Assembly (NCBI GenBank): GCA_029058705.1 | Contig: JAIDXA010000286.1 | Location: forward strand, 1 to 5,916 | Reading direction: 5' to 3' | Origin: Paramuribaculum sp. | GTDB taxonomy: Bacteria > Bacteroidota > Bacteroidia > Bacteroidales > Muribaculaceae | Length of the DNA stretch: 5,916 nucleotides | Part shown: positions 5,656-5,916 of the stretch, in pieces | Position numbering within the stretch: position 1 is the first letter of the stretch | How the letters are laid out: each line of letters begins with the position of its first letter | Program-made: the position numbers and the translations under genes | Notes under the pieces: model-generated | The model's input: only the letters and a program-made list of their open reading frames with translations | Database searches by the model: none | What the model was told of the DNA's origin: nothing

Positions 5656-5670
5656 TGCAACCAGTTTGCA
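5656..5670. promoter_or_regulatory. Operator-like site 2 upstream of the permease
   Basis: TGCAA-CCAGT-TTGCA is a perfect 5-base-arm dyad just upstream of the -7 box at 5683, so a bound dimer would block or contact RNA polymerase. The gene downstream is a probable metal exporter or permease, so a metal-responsive regulator (ArsR/SmtB or Fur/Zur type) is a fair guess; the sequence itself does not identify it. Confidence 0.5.
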
Positions 5671-5682
5671 TTAATTTAAAGC

Positions 5683-5690
5683 TATCTTTG
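5683..5690 (+). promoter_or_regulatory. Predicted -7 box of the permease gene
   Basis: TATCTTTG fully matches the Bacteroidota consensus TAnnTTTG and is identical to the box of the divergent protease operon. TTTG at 5665-5668 is a possible -33 element but lies only 14 bp upstream, closer than the usual spacing, and overlaps the second dyad. The leader to the ATG would be about 60 nt. Confidence 0.55.
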
Positions 5691-5756
5691 CAATCAGAAT
5701 CATCTGAACATTATCCATAATTACTTAGTCTTAAATAATAAAATAGTAAAACAACG

Positions 5757-5916
5757 ATGGAATTTGTATATTCTCTGGCAAATATGCTGATCGAAATGGC
5801 GCCATACCTGCTTCTTGGCTTTTTTGTTGCAGGTCTGCTTTATGCGTTTGTGCCAAGTGGCTTTTACCGTAATCATCTCTCCAAGCCCGGAGCCTGGTCA
5901 GTGATTAAAGCTGCAG
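5757..5916 (+). CDS. SO_0444-family (DUF318/ArsP-like) permease, 5' part only
   Basis: The gene starts at the ATG at 5757 and is cut off by the window edge after 53 codons. The visible N-terminus has MAPYLLLGFFVAGLLYAFVP (residues 14-33), the first membrane helix typical of SO_0444 / DUF318 permeases, followed by a polar loop with FYRNHLSKPGAWS. Members of this family have about eight helices and a CxC-type motif soon after the visible part. They are annotated as Cu/Zn efflux transporters or related permeases of the inner membrane. The start has an A-rich leader (AAATAGTAAAACAACG) without a Shine-Dalgarno sequence, normal for Bacteroidota. It reads away from the protease operon and is separated from it by the MITE, so it is probably a resident chromosomal gene. 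Confidence 0.82.
   Translation, partial: MEFVYSLANMLIEMAPYLLLGFFVAGLLYAFVPSGFYRNHLSKPGAWSVIKAA

Larger units (their letters stand above)
5461..5756. other. Intergenic stretch between the MITE and the permease gene
   Basis: About 300 bases hold no convincing gene; the one open frame on the minus strand (5651-5433) runs into the MITE end and has no recognisable protein character. Visible structures are a near-repeat AATGTGAACCG / AATGTGAACTG (5503-5513 and 5514-5524) and a bulged dyad between CCCACAAAAAAGTT (5527-5540) and AACTTTTTC...GGTGGG (5550-5567). The stretch TGTCCAACTTTTTTGTGG (minus strand) resembles ends of some other IS elements. Two TGCAA-type dyads and a promoter follow and are listed separately. 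Confidence 0.5.

Noticed and set aside
1..5916. CRISPR array or Cas genes to go with the TPR-CHAT protease
   Set aside because: No regularly spaced direct repeats and no Cas-like protein are present; the only repeats are IS ends and short dyads.

Overview
The window looks like an accessory locus in the chromosome of a Bacteroidota bacterium, most likely order Bacteroidales. The evidence is two perfect TAnnTTTG-type -7 boxes, A-rich gene leaders with weak Shine-Dalgarno sequences, IS1031-like IS5-family remnants with a TNA target duplication, and an SO_0444-type permease closest in wording to Bacteroidales proteins. No species can be named from the sequence alone.

Layout. Positions 1-470 are an internally deleted, frameshifted IS5-family element whose left end lies off the window. 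Positions 513-5061 hold one co-oriented minus-strand operon. Read 5' to 3' it contains a small acidic ORF of unknown function (5061-4831), an exported metacaspase-like C14 protease (4913-4020), an ECF-type sigma factor (4023-3379), a single-pass membrane protein with a TPR-like outer domain (3382-2807), and an exported TPR-CHAT protease (2810-513). The last three junctions are all 4-base ATGA stop/start overlaps, so these genes are tightly coupled. A TATCTTTG -7 box (5152-5145) and two perfect dyads (5116-5128 and 5077-5093) precede the operon. Positions 5181-5457 are a 277-bp MITE-like derivative of the same IS family, bounded by TTA duplications and inverted relative to the left copy. Positions 5458-5756 are intergenic, with paired TGCAA-N5-TTGCA dyads and a second TATCTTTG box. 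They lead into the 5' end of a plus-strand SO_0444-family permease (5757 to the window edge).

How it may work (inference). The cassette unites two caspase-clan cysteine proteases, both with signal peptides, a cytosolic sigma factor and a membrane protein that could link the compartments. A reasonable model is a proteolysis-gated signalling or stress/defence switch: the exported proteases act on the outer part of the membrane protein or on each other, and the sigma factor changes transcription. The logic recalls the TPR-CHAT / sigma-factor arrangement of type III-E CRISPR (Craspase), but there is no CRISPR array or Cas protein here and the proteases appear to be exported. The inverted IS remnants on both sides suggest the cassette sits in, or was carried by, a mobile context.
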